Source: Thuidium tamariscinum (lineage: Eukaryota; Streptophyta; Bryopsida; Hypnales; Thuidiaceae). From it: a DNA stretch of 64,000 bases. The notes beneath the pieces are model-generated. The model saw nothing but the letters and a program-made list of their open reading frames with translations, was not told where the DNA came from and searched no databases. The position numbers were made by a program, and so were the translations under genes. Positions 49,321 to 60,922 of this stretch are shown in pieces. Each line of letters begins with the position of its first letter. The stretch's first letter is position 1. The stretch lies in NCBI GenBank assembly GCA_947034885.2, contig OX344751.2, positions 9,486,001-9,550,000 on the forward strand. Reading direction: 5' to 3'.

Positions 49321-50502
49321 CTACATAGCCAATCTCTGATTTTCTCTACAGACAAGGGAGGCATTCCCGCAATAAGGAGCTTGGTATCCAGTGACGGGAG
49401 CACCAACTTTGATAGCTGCGTGCAGCTTGTCACCTAGTGCCTTCACATTTTGCACGCTCCAAGTCTCTTTGTGTTTTCGTCTAGCTGCTGCAAGTTCAGC
49501 TCTCTCCTGCTTTACTTTCAGTTTGTCTTTCTTTTCTTCTGCCCGTCGTTGCTTGCTAGCTTCTTTCTCTGATTGCTTCCTCTCCCACTCCTGCGCAACT
49601 AATTCCCTTTTGGTGACCAGTTCGTGAAGCTTTTGAATGTGTTGGTCGTCGATGAGCAATATCGACTTCCCGTAATCAACTTTGGGCTCCACTTGTGACT
49701 AGGTCTTGCGTGGGACTCGTAGTCGTGGCAAGTGCAATTGCGCCTTGAAGGCAGTAGTCTTCCGTTTAGTCACTTCGGTGTTGCTCCTGTCGCTGCTCGA
49801 TGAGTCGGAGCAGCTCACCACCGACTGTCCACCTTCATTGTCGTCTTCGCCTTCGATTTCCACATAGTAATGCTGGCACTCAGGAAGGTGGGTAAGTTGA
49901 TCTTCGCTGCTGCGCTGCCTCCATCGATCGTTGATCTCTAGTCCTTCGGCAAGCTCGCAATGCCTGAGGTCGGAGGACAACACTCCGGCCATGCTGACAG
50001 GCTCCCCTGTCCCTCAATCCCTATTGGACTTCGGATGCGACGGTGTCGGCTTCGGTTGCCACAAGCCCGCCTTCCCAGCTTCCCGCAGGCCAGCCTTCCC
50101 AGCTTTAGTCGCCGCGACCCCGATCCTATGTTCCAGCGCCGCGGTCCCGCCTTCATGCCCGACCGTAGTGCCGCCTTCTTCTCCGCCTCCACTCGTGCCT
50201 TCTTGTCGGGCCACAGGTCCCTGGCTACTCGGCACAGGCAAACCACATCGATCCAGCGCCACTGTCTTCCAACATTGAAGATTCGAAGCCTCAGGGACTG
50301 TTGATGTTGGGCACGTCACTCCCAGAGCAGGTGGACCATCTTCATTGGGCAACTGAGTTGAGGACTCCAGTAACTCGTCCAATTCATTGTCCCCGAATTC
50401 ATCATCATGTGCAGAGTAGTCTGGATATGAATCTTTGTTTCTCTTATGTTTGTGGCAGCTAGAGTCACCACTTCCATCATTTGAGGCAGTAGAGGAACTC
50501 AT
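49321..50502 (-). pseudogene. Pogo-family transposase remnant lacking DNA-binding and DDE core
   Basis: The frames 50502-50014, 49992-49699 and 49692-49321 read as one degraded protein. The N-terminus (HDDEFGDNELDELLESS) resembles the acidic start of the 22.1-23.4 kb pogo gene. The C-terminal part has CQHYYVEIEGEDD, then PKVDYGKSILLIDDQH, a long Lys/Glu/Arg coiled coil and LHAAIKVGAPVTG, matching the tail at 4260-5411. The helix-turn-helix and DDE core expected between them are absent and replaced by Gly/Ala-rich low-complexity sequence. It is most simply an internal-deletion derivative of the same transposon family. Confidence 0.72.
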
Positions 50503-51474
50503 TCTAATTCACTCAGGAAATGAAGACTGCAAATTCAGCTATTGTCAATCGTGAAGCTCCTCGTCTCAAGAATACAATGTGGAATTCCTACTCTCCTGAC
50601 CTGTCTCTCTCAATGTTGATAGCAAGATGTGTGTGATCTCTCCGTACACCAAGTGAATGCAATTGTTTGAAACTACGCAATCTCACAATGCTTCCGAAAA
50701 TGTCATGAATTTTAGGTCTGACCATGGCCTTTGAAGCTTGGGTCTTCATGTTCTTCATCAGCAACCGCCATCCATGGCTACCACCATTCAATTATCCTAG
50801 CTGGCACTCCTGAGGAAGAACATAGGGAGTTCTCAAAATGGCGGTCATTTTCTGTAAAATAATACATGCCTAGTGTTGTACTAGTCTACAGCCATTTTGT
50901 ACTTCGCTACTCTAGCTTACAAAATTGAATCATCGTAGCTACATATTGAAGCCAGCACTGCGGCTTAATTAATAATTATGCATCATGTACAATGACATGT
51001 TCTTATTATTCTAAAATATTTAAATGTGCAGTAGAACTATGCATAAGAAACATTTACTATGATATGTTTATTCATCCCTTCATGTTCTTTAAATGATCCA
51101 TTCTCTTCACTTTCAGCACTCTGTTCACATGACAAATATGTTTTCAAATGCATGTGTGTTGTTTCAAAACACTCTACATGTGCGATTTGAAAAGCCCGAT
51201 TTGATTTTGAACAGACTACCATAATATGACTTTAATTTGCTTTGGGCTAATTACAACAAGGGGACTACTGCATTCCTTTAATGATTTCGATAAGAAATAC
51301 AATCACAACCAAATCATGGAAACAATTGAGCTCATATTTAGCACCAATCATACAAACCACAAGGCAATGAGCAAGGGATGTGCAGTTCGTGCACCTTGAG
51401 TTTCCACTTCTAATGTGTGAAGGTAGATGTACATAAAAGTAACAAGATTCAGCCTCATTTCTCAAGAGTTTACA
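50503..51474. other. Spacer, no gene seen
   Basis: AT-rich with short open frames (50588-50791, 51037-51222, both minus) that carry no recognisable domain. Confidence 0.5.
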
Positions 51475-51823
51475 GTGGAAACACCCAAAATCGTCAAATA
51501 AGGAATTCAGCATAGTTGGAGGCAGCATTTTCTAAAAATGATATTTTTTTAGTATTAGCGAGTGAAAATCATGAATATTAAAAAAAAATAGATTTTTCGG
51601 CTACAATATGTAATTTCTACAAATTTTCAAAGTATTGGCTCCCTAGACTTGTGAAACCGTCCTATAGGTGCCCAAAAAACTGAACCCTGCAAAAATCAGC
51701 ACTCAGCCAACCAGATTTTCCTATGTGTCCTTCAATTGTATCAACAAATTACAATCACACATGTAGTGAATACATTAAGGGAACTCTACTGACACATTTA
51801 GGTGAATCTACTGTCCATTCACT
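51475..51823 (+). repeat. 350-bp repeat, left member of an inverted pair
   Basis: Closely matches the reverse complement of 57350-57715. Shared landmarks are GGAATTCAGCATAGT, TATTAGCGAGTGAAAATCA, CAGCACTCAGCCAACCAGAT and CACATTTAGGTGAATCTACT. No coding capacity. Confidence 0.85.
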
Positions 51824-51824
51824 A

Positions 51825-52163
51825 GAAGAAAACTACAATATTCATGCCAAAAATTGCGTTAAACTTGCCAAACCTGCATTTTACTTAACAAAAATTGGAT
51901 TGGGACTGCATTGCGTTCAACATAACGTGTGGAGTGGATTGTATTGAGTTCTCCCTTTATAACGCAAAATTTTGCGTTTCAACGTGTCAACACAAAATTG
52001 AACAAGGAAAACGCAGAATTCAACAAGGAAAACGCAGAATTTTGTGTTAGAATGAAAAATTCTGCATGACAAAACAGGACTTCAACACAATCTACTCCAC
52101 GTATTATGTTGAATGCAACACAATTTCAACACAATTTTTGTCAAATACAACATAGTTTTCTTC
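51825..52163. mobile_element. Fold-back (near-palindromic) element, about 340 bp
   Basis: The two halves are inverted copies of each other. The left half starts GAAGAAAACTACAATATTC and the right half, reverse-complemented, starts GAAGAAAACTATGTTGTATT. Inside, GCGTTCAACATAACGTGTGG faces GCATTCAACATAATACGTGG. It could form a long hairpin, as fold-back MITEs do. The centre carries short repeats of AACGCAGAATT. Confidence 0.7.
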
Positions 52164-52380
52164 CACTACTAGAGAAATGGGGTCCAAATGAAGACAAAAT
52201 CAATAGAAATTTTGTTGATTTTCTCGGTAGGTTAGGAGCACTTGGTTCGGACCTCATTTGAAGACAATTCTGTTGATTTTCTCTTGGTTGGATCAAATAA
52301 ATAAAATACTAAAAATTGAAATTTTTTTTACTCTGCTACTTAAAATTTCCAAGCAGCAAAGAATTTTTCTGCTGCCCAAA

Positions 52381-52495
52381 ATCTCCGGGCAGCCACCCCC
52401 AGAACTCAAAGCCTCCCAGGCGGCTTGAACCTCAGACCTTCCGGCTGGGAGCCCAAGGTCCCAACCACTGCACCCTCTCAACATGCCCATGTCCG
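52381..52495 (-). mobile_element. tRNA-like SINE remnant
   Basis: Read on the minus strand, GGTGCAGTGGTTGGG resembles a tRNA A box and, about 33 bp on, GAGGTTCAAGCC resembles a B box, with a possible anticodon arm around CTCCCAG between them. The block is GC-rich inside AT-rich DNA and has no convincing full cloverleaf. A tRNA-derived SINE head or a tRNA pseudogene fits best. Confidence 0.55.
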
Positions 52496-53300
52496 AATAG
52501 CTGATTTTATTTTCCTTATGTATCTCTAATTTGGTGTTTCTTAAACTCAGCGTAATTTGGAGGCCTTTTTCGCATAGAAAATCAACTTTTTTCAAAAAAT
52601 TTTGAACAAAGAAAAGTTGAAGGGTCAAGCTCACTTTCATCTCCAAAAATCCATTTGTGATTTTGAGTTTTTAATCAAAAGTTATTGACAAAATTTAAAG
52701 AGGGGTCTGAAAATGTCAAACAAAATGTTTCTTGATACCCTTCTTAGAAATTTGTTCATAGCTTTTAATTAAAAACTCAAAAACACAAATGAATTTTTAG
52801 AGATGAAAGTTAGCTTGATTATTTATTTATTTTTAGTTGAAATTTTCTTGAAAATAGTTATTTTACTTTGCCAAAATTGCCTCCAAAGTCTGCTGAGTTG
52901 AAAACACCAAATTATAAATGGCAAATTTTAAATTTAAAAAAAAAATTGTACATAGATTTCAAATGTGGTATTTTAAATGTTGCTTAATAAAAATGATTTC
53001 AAATGCTTGTAAGCCAAAATCATGTGCTCTAATGCCTTTTACCTATGGAGATTATATTAACCTCTAGACAACCAAGTGGTGTTTTGGAGCAACTTAGAAA
53101 TTTTAGACAACATATTATAAATGGAATTTTTCTTTTAAAAATTTTACACAACATGTGTCAAATTTTGTAACTTTTGATTACATGGTTGAAAAGTTATTTC
53201 ATGATATGTGATTTTCATTCATCTTTGGGCAACTTGAAATTCAAATTTCTTAATTACGTATTCACTTTAAAAATAAATAAAAGTTTGAAATTCATTCCTA

Positions 53301-53305
<5 letters not shown>
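52496..53305. other. AT-rich spacer, no gene seen
   Basis: High A/T with stretches of similar wording (TTTTTAATTAAAAACTC and AGTTTTTAATCAAAAGTT) forming a local inverted repeat near 52660-52770. No gene. Confidence 0.45.
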
Positions 53306-53374
<69 letters not shown>

Positions 53375-53406
53375 GTATATGTATATATGTATATGTATAT
53401 ATATGT
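53306..53406. repeat. (AT)n microsatellite
   Basis: About 60 bp of uninterrupted TA dinucleotides followed by TATG/TATA interruptions. The open frame across it (53174-53437) is repeat-driven. Confidence 0.97.
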
Positions 53407-53689
53407 AGAAAGCCTTGAATCAATCCATTTTAATTAATGAGATGAAACTGATAAGGAGTTCCAGATTGCATGTAGTTATAGATTGTATAATCTCATATGA
53501 TCTTTGAAGTCTTTTACTTAAATCAATTTTCAATATATTTTGGAAATACTATAATTATAGGATATAGAGTGTTCATTACAACATTGCAACCATTGGGATT
53601 GGCATTCTTCAATTCCATAAATAAATTTTTTTTAATTTAGTGTTTTCAATCATTATCTTTTTTTTTAAAATTATTTTTAAAGAATTCCA

Positions 53690-54062
53690 AAAGATTCTTA
53701 TTAGAGGTAAAAAATATTATGAAAGATTTTAAAAAGATTTAAATATTCCCTGAAGATTTCAAAAGATTTTAGAAGATTTGTTATAGATTCAAAAGATTCA
53801 ATAAGATTCAAAAAAATCTTGAGAATTCTAAAAGATTTAACAAAATTCTATTATATTCATTAAGTCACAATTGTCATTATGGCAAATTTCGTTCTAAAAT
53901 CTACACCCGTCATAGATTTTTGAAATCTATTTATATTGTAGATGTATGAAATCTATACCTATCTAAGATGTTTCAGATCGCACGGTTTGAAATCTAAATC
54001 TATCATAGATTTTAGAAATCTATATACATCTTAGATGTCTAAAAATCTATACCTATCCTAGA
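53690..54062. repeat. Degenerate simple repeats (AAAGATT and AAATCTATA types)
   Basis: 53690-53850 is full of AAAGATTT/AAAGATTC words. 53900-54062 has spaced copies of GAAATCTATACCTATC and ATAGATTTTxGAAATCTA, about 40 bp apart. Confidence 0.75.
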
Positions 54063-54508
54063 TACCAATTTTTAGTTTAGACTACTCGGTTAGAAAAATG
54101 GCATTTGGAATACCTCCATTTTAACGAAATTAGCCATCATTGTCCAAAACAACATAAGATTGTTGATTTGGAGCCATTAGAAAACATCTTACATTGAACC
54201 AACAGAGTTTCTGTAGATGTGGTCTAGTAGAAAGCATTCGAATGTCAAAAATCATTTTCATGTTGGTACCAATAGAATTGTGTTGATTTTGTGTTGATTA
54301 TGAATGATATTCAAGTAGTGTTCTAGTGATTGCAAGAAACAGGCATGAAAATGGGTGTTTTGCCTTTATCAACACTTGGTGCACAAATGAGGTCTTTTGC
54401 TCTGGCACTCTCCACAAGCCCATGTAGCACCTTACTATCAACCTTCCCCCTAGGTTGAACATTCCGCGTGAACCTGATTGATTGTTTCTTTTCTCTTTTG
54501 GTCTTTAA

Positions 54509-55436
54509 ACCCTAAAAGACCATTGTTCCCTTAGGGGACAAAATGGATTTCGGCCTTTCGGGCAGGTTCTTATGACTTCAATTTTTAGTGAAACTTTTTG
54601 AAACTTTCTCACAAGATAGAAAAATTGATTAGCTTAGTGGGAATTTATTTTTTATTTCAATTGGTGACGGGAGCAAAAGTTATTCCACAAAAAGCCCAAT
54701 TTTTCATTTGGCGGGTAAAATTTTCTTTTTGTAAAAAGTCAAAATTTAGTTTTTAAATTATTTTTTCTGAAATAATATATTTTTACCTACATGTGAAGCT
54801 TTGATTCATTCTATTTGGACCTATAATGAGAAAGTTTTCATAATGGACAATCTTGTTTTTCAGGCAATCTAAACAATTTCTTGAAAAAATAACTTATAGG
54901 ATTCATTTTTTAATGCAATTTTCACAATTTTTCAAAAAAAATTGTTGGACAAGGTTATTTTTACTTGCTAGAACAATATCACCATTGGAATTATTGTATT
55001 TCAATCCCATCTTAGAGTTATTAACCATTTAGTTTTTCTTTCAATCTTGGACCTACATCTACTTAACAATTTTTTAAAGAATGAAAATCAAGTGTTTTTT
55101 GTGTGAATTTTTTTCCTAAACTCTCAACTGAATTTTTCAACACAAAAAATTATAAATTCAAGGTCTATAGTGAAAATTTTTTTTACAAATGCCAGTCAAA
55201 GTCATCTAAAATTGCAGACCACGGTTCAAAAAAACTTGTATTTCCAACTTTGAATGCTCATATCTTCCAATCTATACAGTTAAACGTCATGAAATTTTTA
55301 TTACATGATCTCAATCAAGTTAAGTACAAGATCCTACGGTTAGATTCTTTAAAAAAATTGTTTTCTTGGGTGAATGCAACAGAAATGACAGTTTTGAGAG
55401 TTTTTTGACAGAAAAAAGGCCTAGGTCCTTTAGGGA
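54509..55436. mobile_element. TTAA-flanked non-autonomous element, copy 2 (diverged)
   Basis: The left end ACCCTAAAAGACCATTG follows TTTAA, and the right end GGTCCTTTAGGGA precedes TTAA at 55437-55440. The interior matches 59996-60918 (CTTTGATTCATT, AAAATAACTTATAGGATTCA). It is more diverged than copies 1 and 3. The open frame 55103-55408 is a by-product shared with copy 3. Confidence 0.78.
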
Positions 55437-55440
55437 TTAA

Positions 55441-57349
55441 TGGTCATTGCCTATTTTCCAAAAAAAGAAGTAACAAAATTTGTTTAGGGTTATCTAAGAA
55501 AAAACCTCAATGGTGGACATAAAGGAGACACATGGGATTATAAGAACATACGTGCAAGTTAGTTTTGAAAAAAAAAATAGAGAAAATTTGGAACATGTCC
55601 AAAATTTTAATGATTGTAGAACTATTTTTTGAAAGCCTAGAAAATTTCATTGAATGATGTGAATTTTGAATATCAAAAATTTATTCTTGAGAAAATTTAG
55701 AAAAAGTAATGTGGTTACACATAAATAGAAAAAGTTAATCCAAAATTGGGAGTGTTGAAAAAGTAGGAAAAAGAAAGTCTTGAAATTCAAGAAAAGAAAA
55801 GGAGAGTAAGTTGCCAAAGTGTCGAAATTCTTAAATTACAATATTCTGACAGCAAACTCTTGAATTTGACCTACATATACGATACATTGTGGTCATTGTT
55901 ATTATAGCAATTAGGGTAAGGGGCAACGGTGCTATTTTGTGAGTGTGCAAGGACAAGCTTGTAATTGTTGAGCAAGGATTATGTGAGTGTTGAGCTCCTA
56001 AATTTGAAGAAGCTTTATAAAACTCAAATATATCTTTAAAAATAGATTGTGTTGAAAAATTATGGTTAAAATTTATCACTTTCAATAAATTTTTGTACGT
56101 ATTACTATGGTCATGTAGAATTTAGATGAAAATTCAAATTTTTAGCATTTTTTAGAATATTAGGGGTATATATTATAAAGGTGAAGAACTCACATCTGTG
56201 AAAGATGAATGGTGATGGAAATAAGTTTGAATAGAATATTGATAAACAATTGTCCTATAGCAATGTCGACCTTCTTGTGATCAATGAAAGGGCACTAATA
56301 ATTCCCTCTTAATGTATTGTTATTGAACTTGTTTAGATTTTAGAAAAGAAATGTTGATAAGAATTATTTTTATACCTAGTGATCTTTGTTAAATTGAATT
56401 TTATTTTGATTGATCATTGTCTTTTAGCATTATGGGTCATCTTAGGGTCAATAGGAAGGTAGCACCACTTCCTTCTTGATTTGCAAATCAATTGAATTGT
56501 TTAGATTTGTGGAAAAAAAATTGTTGATAAGAATTCATTATGTGTGAAAGAATTTAGTGGCACCAAATTTTGTTTTTATTGATTACTATCTTGTAGTTGT
56601 GTAACCTCTTGGAATTGATAGGGGAGAACCTACACTTCTATCTTAATATGTTGGAAGAAAATATTTGGTTTCCGTTTGGTTTATGAGGATTATTTTTGTA
56701 GGGAATCACCTTAATTATACCAATTTGTTGATTATTTCATCATTGTCATCTTATAAGACCTCCCATGGGATCCAAGTCTTCCATCTTGATCTGATAGCCA
56801 TTTCGTTGATTACTACCCTCTTGTTGCTTGGAACCTCTTTGCATCAAGAGGAGGATCAAGCACTTGCCCAAGTACTTGCCATCTTCATAGGCTACTTATT
56901 TGACTTTGTTAGATTTTTAAGGGAAAAAAAATTGATTAAGATTCATTTGGAATCAAATAAGCCATACCTCTATAAGTTGGATGTTGGACATGGGTGTTGG
57001 TGCCTCAATCTTGGCTTGGTGTTTCTAATGAGGTCATTAATCACTCTATTAGTGTTGGATAAGACATTGCTTGTGGTCAAAAAATCCATCATGCATTCAT
57101 TAGGTGTCTGTCATGGATCATTCAGCCACAATCATGGGCACACTGTCCAAATTTGGCAACTTCATCCATATTTAAAAGAAAAAGATTTTTGGCAAAAAAA
57201 AGATTATTTTTATCTAATGAAAAAAAGACATTTATTTTGAAATGGTGCAATCTGGCCCTATAGTGCTAGGAAAAAGGCTTGATATCAACTAATTTTGGAG
57301 GTTCTATATGTAAGAAGAAGGTAAGGGCAAAATACCCATTCATGTGCCT
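55441..57349. other. AT-rich region with one weak open frame
   Basis: The plus-strand frame 56665-57240 (191 codons) is hydrophobic in parts but shows no recognisable domain, intron signals or conserved motif. I do not call it a gene. Other frames are shorter. Confidence 0.45.
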
Positions 57350-57715
57350 GTCCTTTGCAATGGACAGTAGATTCACCTAAATGTGTCAGTAGGGTTCCCT
57401 TAATGTGTTTGCCACATGTGTGATTGTAATTTGCTGACACAATTGAAGGACACATAGGAAAATCTGGTTGGCTGAGTGCTGATTTTCGCACGGTTCAATT
57501 TGGGAGGCACCTATAGGACAGTTTCACAAGTTTAGGGAGCCAACGCTTTGAAAATTTGTAGAAATTACATGCTGTAGCCAAAAAATCTAATTTTTTTTAA
57601 TATTCATGATTTTCACTCGCTAATATTAGAAAAATATAATTTTTAGAGAATGTTGCCTCCGACTATGCTGAATTCCTTATTTTGACGATTTTGGGTGTTT
57701 TCACTATATTGTTCA
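57350..57715 (-). repeat. 350-bp repeat, right member of an inverted pair
   Basis: Reverse-complement match to 51475-51823. The pair could be the arms of one roughly 6.2-kb element or two independent insertions. Confidence 0.85.
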
Positions 57716-59991
57716 CTAATGAAATAAGTTTACATCATTTTTGATTTGCTACATCAAGTAAGATAAACTCCCCATTGCAGTCAGAATTGGAGCAACTGAA
57801 GCCTAATGTGAGCAAATTTGTTATGGTGCTATGCATTTAAGAACTCACATACATATGCTTTTAACATTTGTTGGTGAACTTTTCTGTAATATCATGCACT
57901 TCAAATTGAGATTGTGTATATATCATGCTATTGACCTGACTGTCTACAGCTAATATCTTAGTGGAGATTTTGAAGCTTGCTATTCTTCAGGGAAGCCAAA
58001 TCTTTTGCTGATAAACATCCCAGGATGTTGCCGTTGAATTCTTCTCCTTCTGGATGTTAACCATGTACTTCCAGCGACACCATTTTGTGGCTTTTATATG
58101 AACAAAAGATCATGTGGAGAACAACTAAAAGTATTTTTTCATCCATTTTTGCCTCGTTGACCTTTCATGAAGGGTTACAAAGAGTGCCTAATTGAGTTTG
58201 TAGTCTTGCAGGTGTTGGTCTTTGTGTGAATGAGAAGTTGGTAAAAAAAAGGATCACAAAATATGCTATTTTGAGTGTATTTGGAGAAGTTGCTACTTCT
58301 TGCTTTAAATCTAAAATTCCTTCACAGGAATGATCATTCTTTAGTTTGATCCCAACTAACAAAATGAAGATAATCTACTCTAGTTTCTATTCCAATTTGA
58401 AATTTGAAAAAAAATAACTAAAATCCAATTTGAATTGCAATTTGAATTTCAAATGTATTTTCAATGACTATTACGTTCTATTTATAGAATGATACAAAAA
58501 TTTAGATTATACTATGATGTTTGTCATTGTAATATACAATGATGGAAAAATTTTGAGATGTTTTTGAAATACGTTTCCATTGGATGTGGATTTTTCTTCA
58601 CTTTTTCTTCAAAAATTCTCATGAAAACAAATTTTTTTTTTTAAATGTGAAATTTTCAGAAGTAAAGAAGGCATGTAATTTCATCTTTGAAAAATAAGCA
58701 TAAAATTTTCATACATATCTACATGTGAAATGGCAAAAATTGAGTGATTGCAGTCATGTTTAAAATCAACAGTTATGGGTCCGTTGTTTAGAGGTTAAGT
58801 TAGTGCTTTATTTTCATGTTTGCACTCGTACATCTGTTGTAGAAGGCTGGCCAAAAACAAAGTTTATTACTCTAATTTACTTGAAGAACTTGAATTTTCA
58901 ATCATTCATCCATAGGTATCTTCAAAGTGATGTCTTTAATTTAATTTAATTTTTGAAAATTACTCAAATTTTAATGAATATGAAAGGCCTTGAGGAAAGA
59001 TGGAGGACTTATTCAAGCCCTACAAGACACCTTAAGGTACATGAGTTCATTACAATCTACTTTCTAATTCTATCACCTTATTTTTGACCCCATTTTTGTT
59101 GAGCCTATTGTACAAATCTGCTCATTTTTTGACAATTTTAGTTTATTGATGTCAAAAGGAGTAATAAATCAATCTTTCATTGGTAAACACTTGATTGTTT
59201 ATGGATACATAGGAGACTAGTTAAACTAGGATCACCATTAAAATCACCATCTCTATGGCCATGCCCTATATATGTACCCATGTTTGTTGTTTTTGTCCCA
59301 TGATTGACAAGGTTTTAAAAATGAAGGTAAAAGGTGAGCTGTGCATAGCTTATGAATGTTTGTGGGTTTGGAAACATGTGTAGTGAGAGGATGGAATGTA
59401 ATTAGTTGCATTGTCATTGATTCAAATGATTAGGTGGATGGGAGGGTTGCTTCTAAATGCTTGTGGGTTCAAAAATAAGTTTGATAAACTTTGTAAAGAA
59501 CACACCCTACAAGCATGTTTACAATTATGGCTATTTTCTAGTTTGAAAAATCGTTGTGACTTTGTGCTTGCCACTAAATTCTCTATTGCTTTTGTCAATA
59601 TTTTTCATTCCATCTTTCCTACTAAATTTCATTTCTTCCTCCCTTGAGTGATTTGTCCCCATCTTCCAAAATCCTTGAATCCATTGTAATTAGTGTTGCT
59701 ACTTTATGGATGGTTCATAGGATGTTTATGCCCCCATTCAATATCTAGCTTGTAATTTTAGGTTAGACCACTTTAAAAATTCACAGATATTACAATTTTT
59801 ATTAAAAAATTAAAATTCTACTTGATTTTGACTAGTGAAACAAGTGCACACCTCTAAAAAAATTTGTACCCTTCTTATGTTGACCCTAAGATAGTCAATA
59901 TGCAAATTAGGATGGTAGTAGGTTTTCTAACTCAAAATAGGAAAAATCAATGGAGTGGCCAAGTTTTTGCACTCTCTCTCTTCAGTCTCCA
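57716..59991. other. AT-rich spacer, no gene seen
   Basis: Only short frames (58165-58362 minus, 59411-59647 plus) without recognisable features. Confidence 0.5.
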
Positions 59992-59995
59992 TTAA

Positions 59996-60918
59996 CCCCT
60001 AAAGGACCAAGAGTCCCCTCGGGGGACTTTGGGATTTTGGGCATGTACTTGTGACTTCAATTTTTAATGAATTTTCTTGAAATTTTTACATAATATAGAA
60101 AAAATGATTACCTCCGTAAAAATATAATTTTTTTTCAGTTGGTGACCGGGAGCAAAAGTTATGCCATTCTAAGCATAATTTTCATGTAGCCGGGCATAAA
60201 AAAAAAATCTACAAAAACTTCAAAATTAAAAAATTAATTTTGTTCCCTTATAGATCTTATTTTTGTCCACGGGTGAAGCTTTGATTCATTCCATTTGGAT
60301 TAGTGATGTGGAAGTTATGAACAATCTTATTTTTCGGGCAATCTAAGCATCTTCTTGAAAAAATAACTTATAGGATTCATTTGTGAATGCAATTTTCACA
60401 ATTTTTCCAAAATTTTTTTTGGACAAGGTTGGTTTTGTTTGCTAAAACAAACTCACCATTGGAATTATTGTGTTTCAATCCCATCTATAAGATATTTGCA
60501 ATTTAAATTTTCTTTCAATCTTGGACCTTCATCTATTTAACAATTTTTTAAAGAATGAAAAAAAAGTCTTCTTTTTTTGGATTTTTTTTCCAAAGGTCTC
60601 AGCTCAATACTTCAATAGAAAAAAATTTAAATTCAAGGTTTGTAGTGCAAAATACTTCCACAAATGGAGGACAAAGTCATATGAAGTTGCATATCAAAGT
60701 TTAAAAAAAACTTGTTTTCCAACTTTGAATACTCATATCTTCTAATCTATGCAGTCAAACTTCATGAAATTTTCACCACATGATCTTAGATAAGTAAAGT
60801 ACAAGATCCTACGGTTAGATTCTAAAAATTTACTCTTTTTTGTTTTCATGGATGAATGGAGCAAAAATGGCAGTTTTGAGTGGTTTTTGGCTAAAAAATG
60901 GCCATGGTCCTTTAGGGG
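59996..60918. mobile_element. TTAA-flanked non-autonomous element, copy 3 (923 bp)
   Basis: TTAA at 59992-59995 and 60919-60922 encloses CCCCTAAAGGACCA at the left and TGGTCCTTTAGGGG at the right, a perfect 14-bp inverted repeat. It is in inverted orientation relative to the copy at 16981-17910. No transposase is encoded. The frame 60521-60745 is a by-product of the repeat. Confidence 0.88.
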
Positions 60919-60922
60919 TTAA

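Noticed and set aside
53174..53437. 87-codon frame rich in Tyr-Ile
   Set aside because: Translation of the (AT)n microsatellite.
55103..55408. 101-codon frame with a similar frame at 60521-60745
   Set aside because: The similarity is due to both lying in copies of the same TTAA-flanked element. The frames are not conserved in length, and the third copy lacks one.
56665..57240. 191-codon plus-strand frame
   Set aside because: AT-rich and hydrophobic, with no domain, splice pattern or paralogue. A chance frame is likely.
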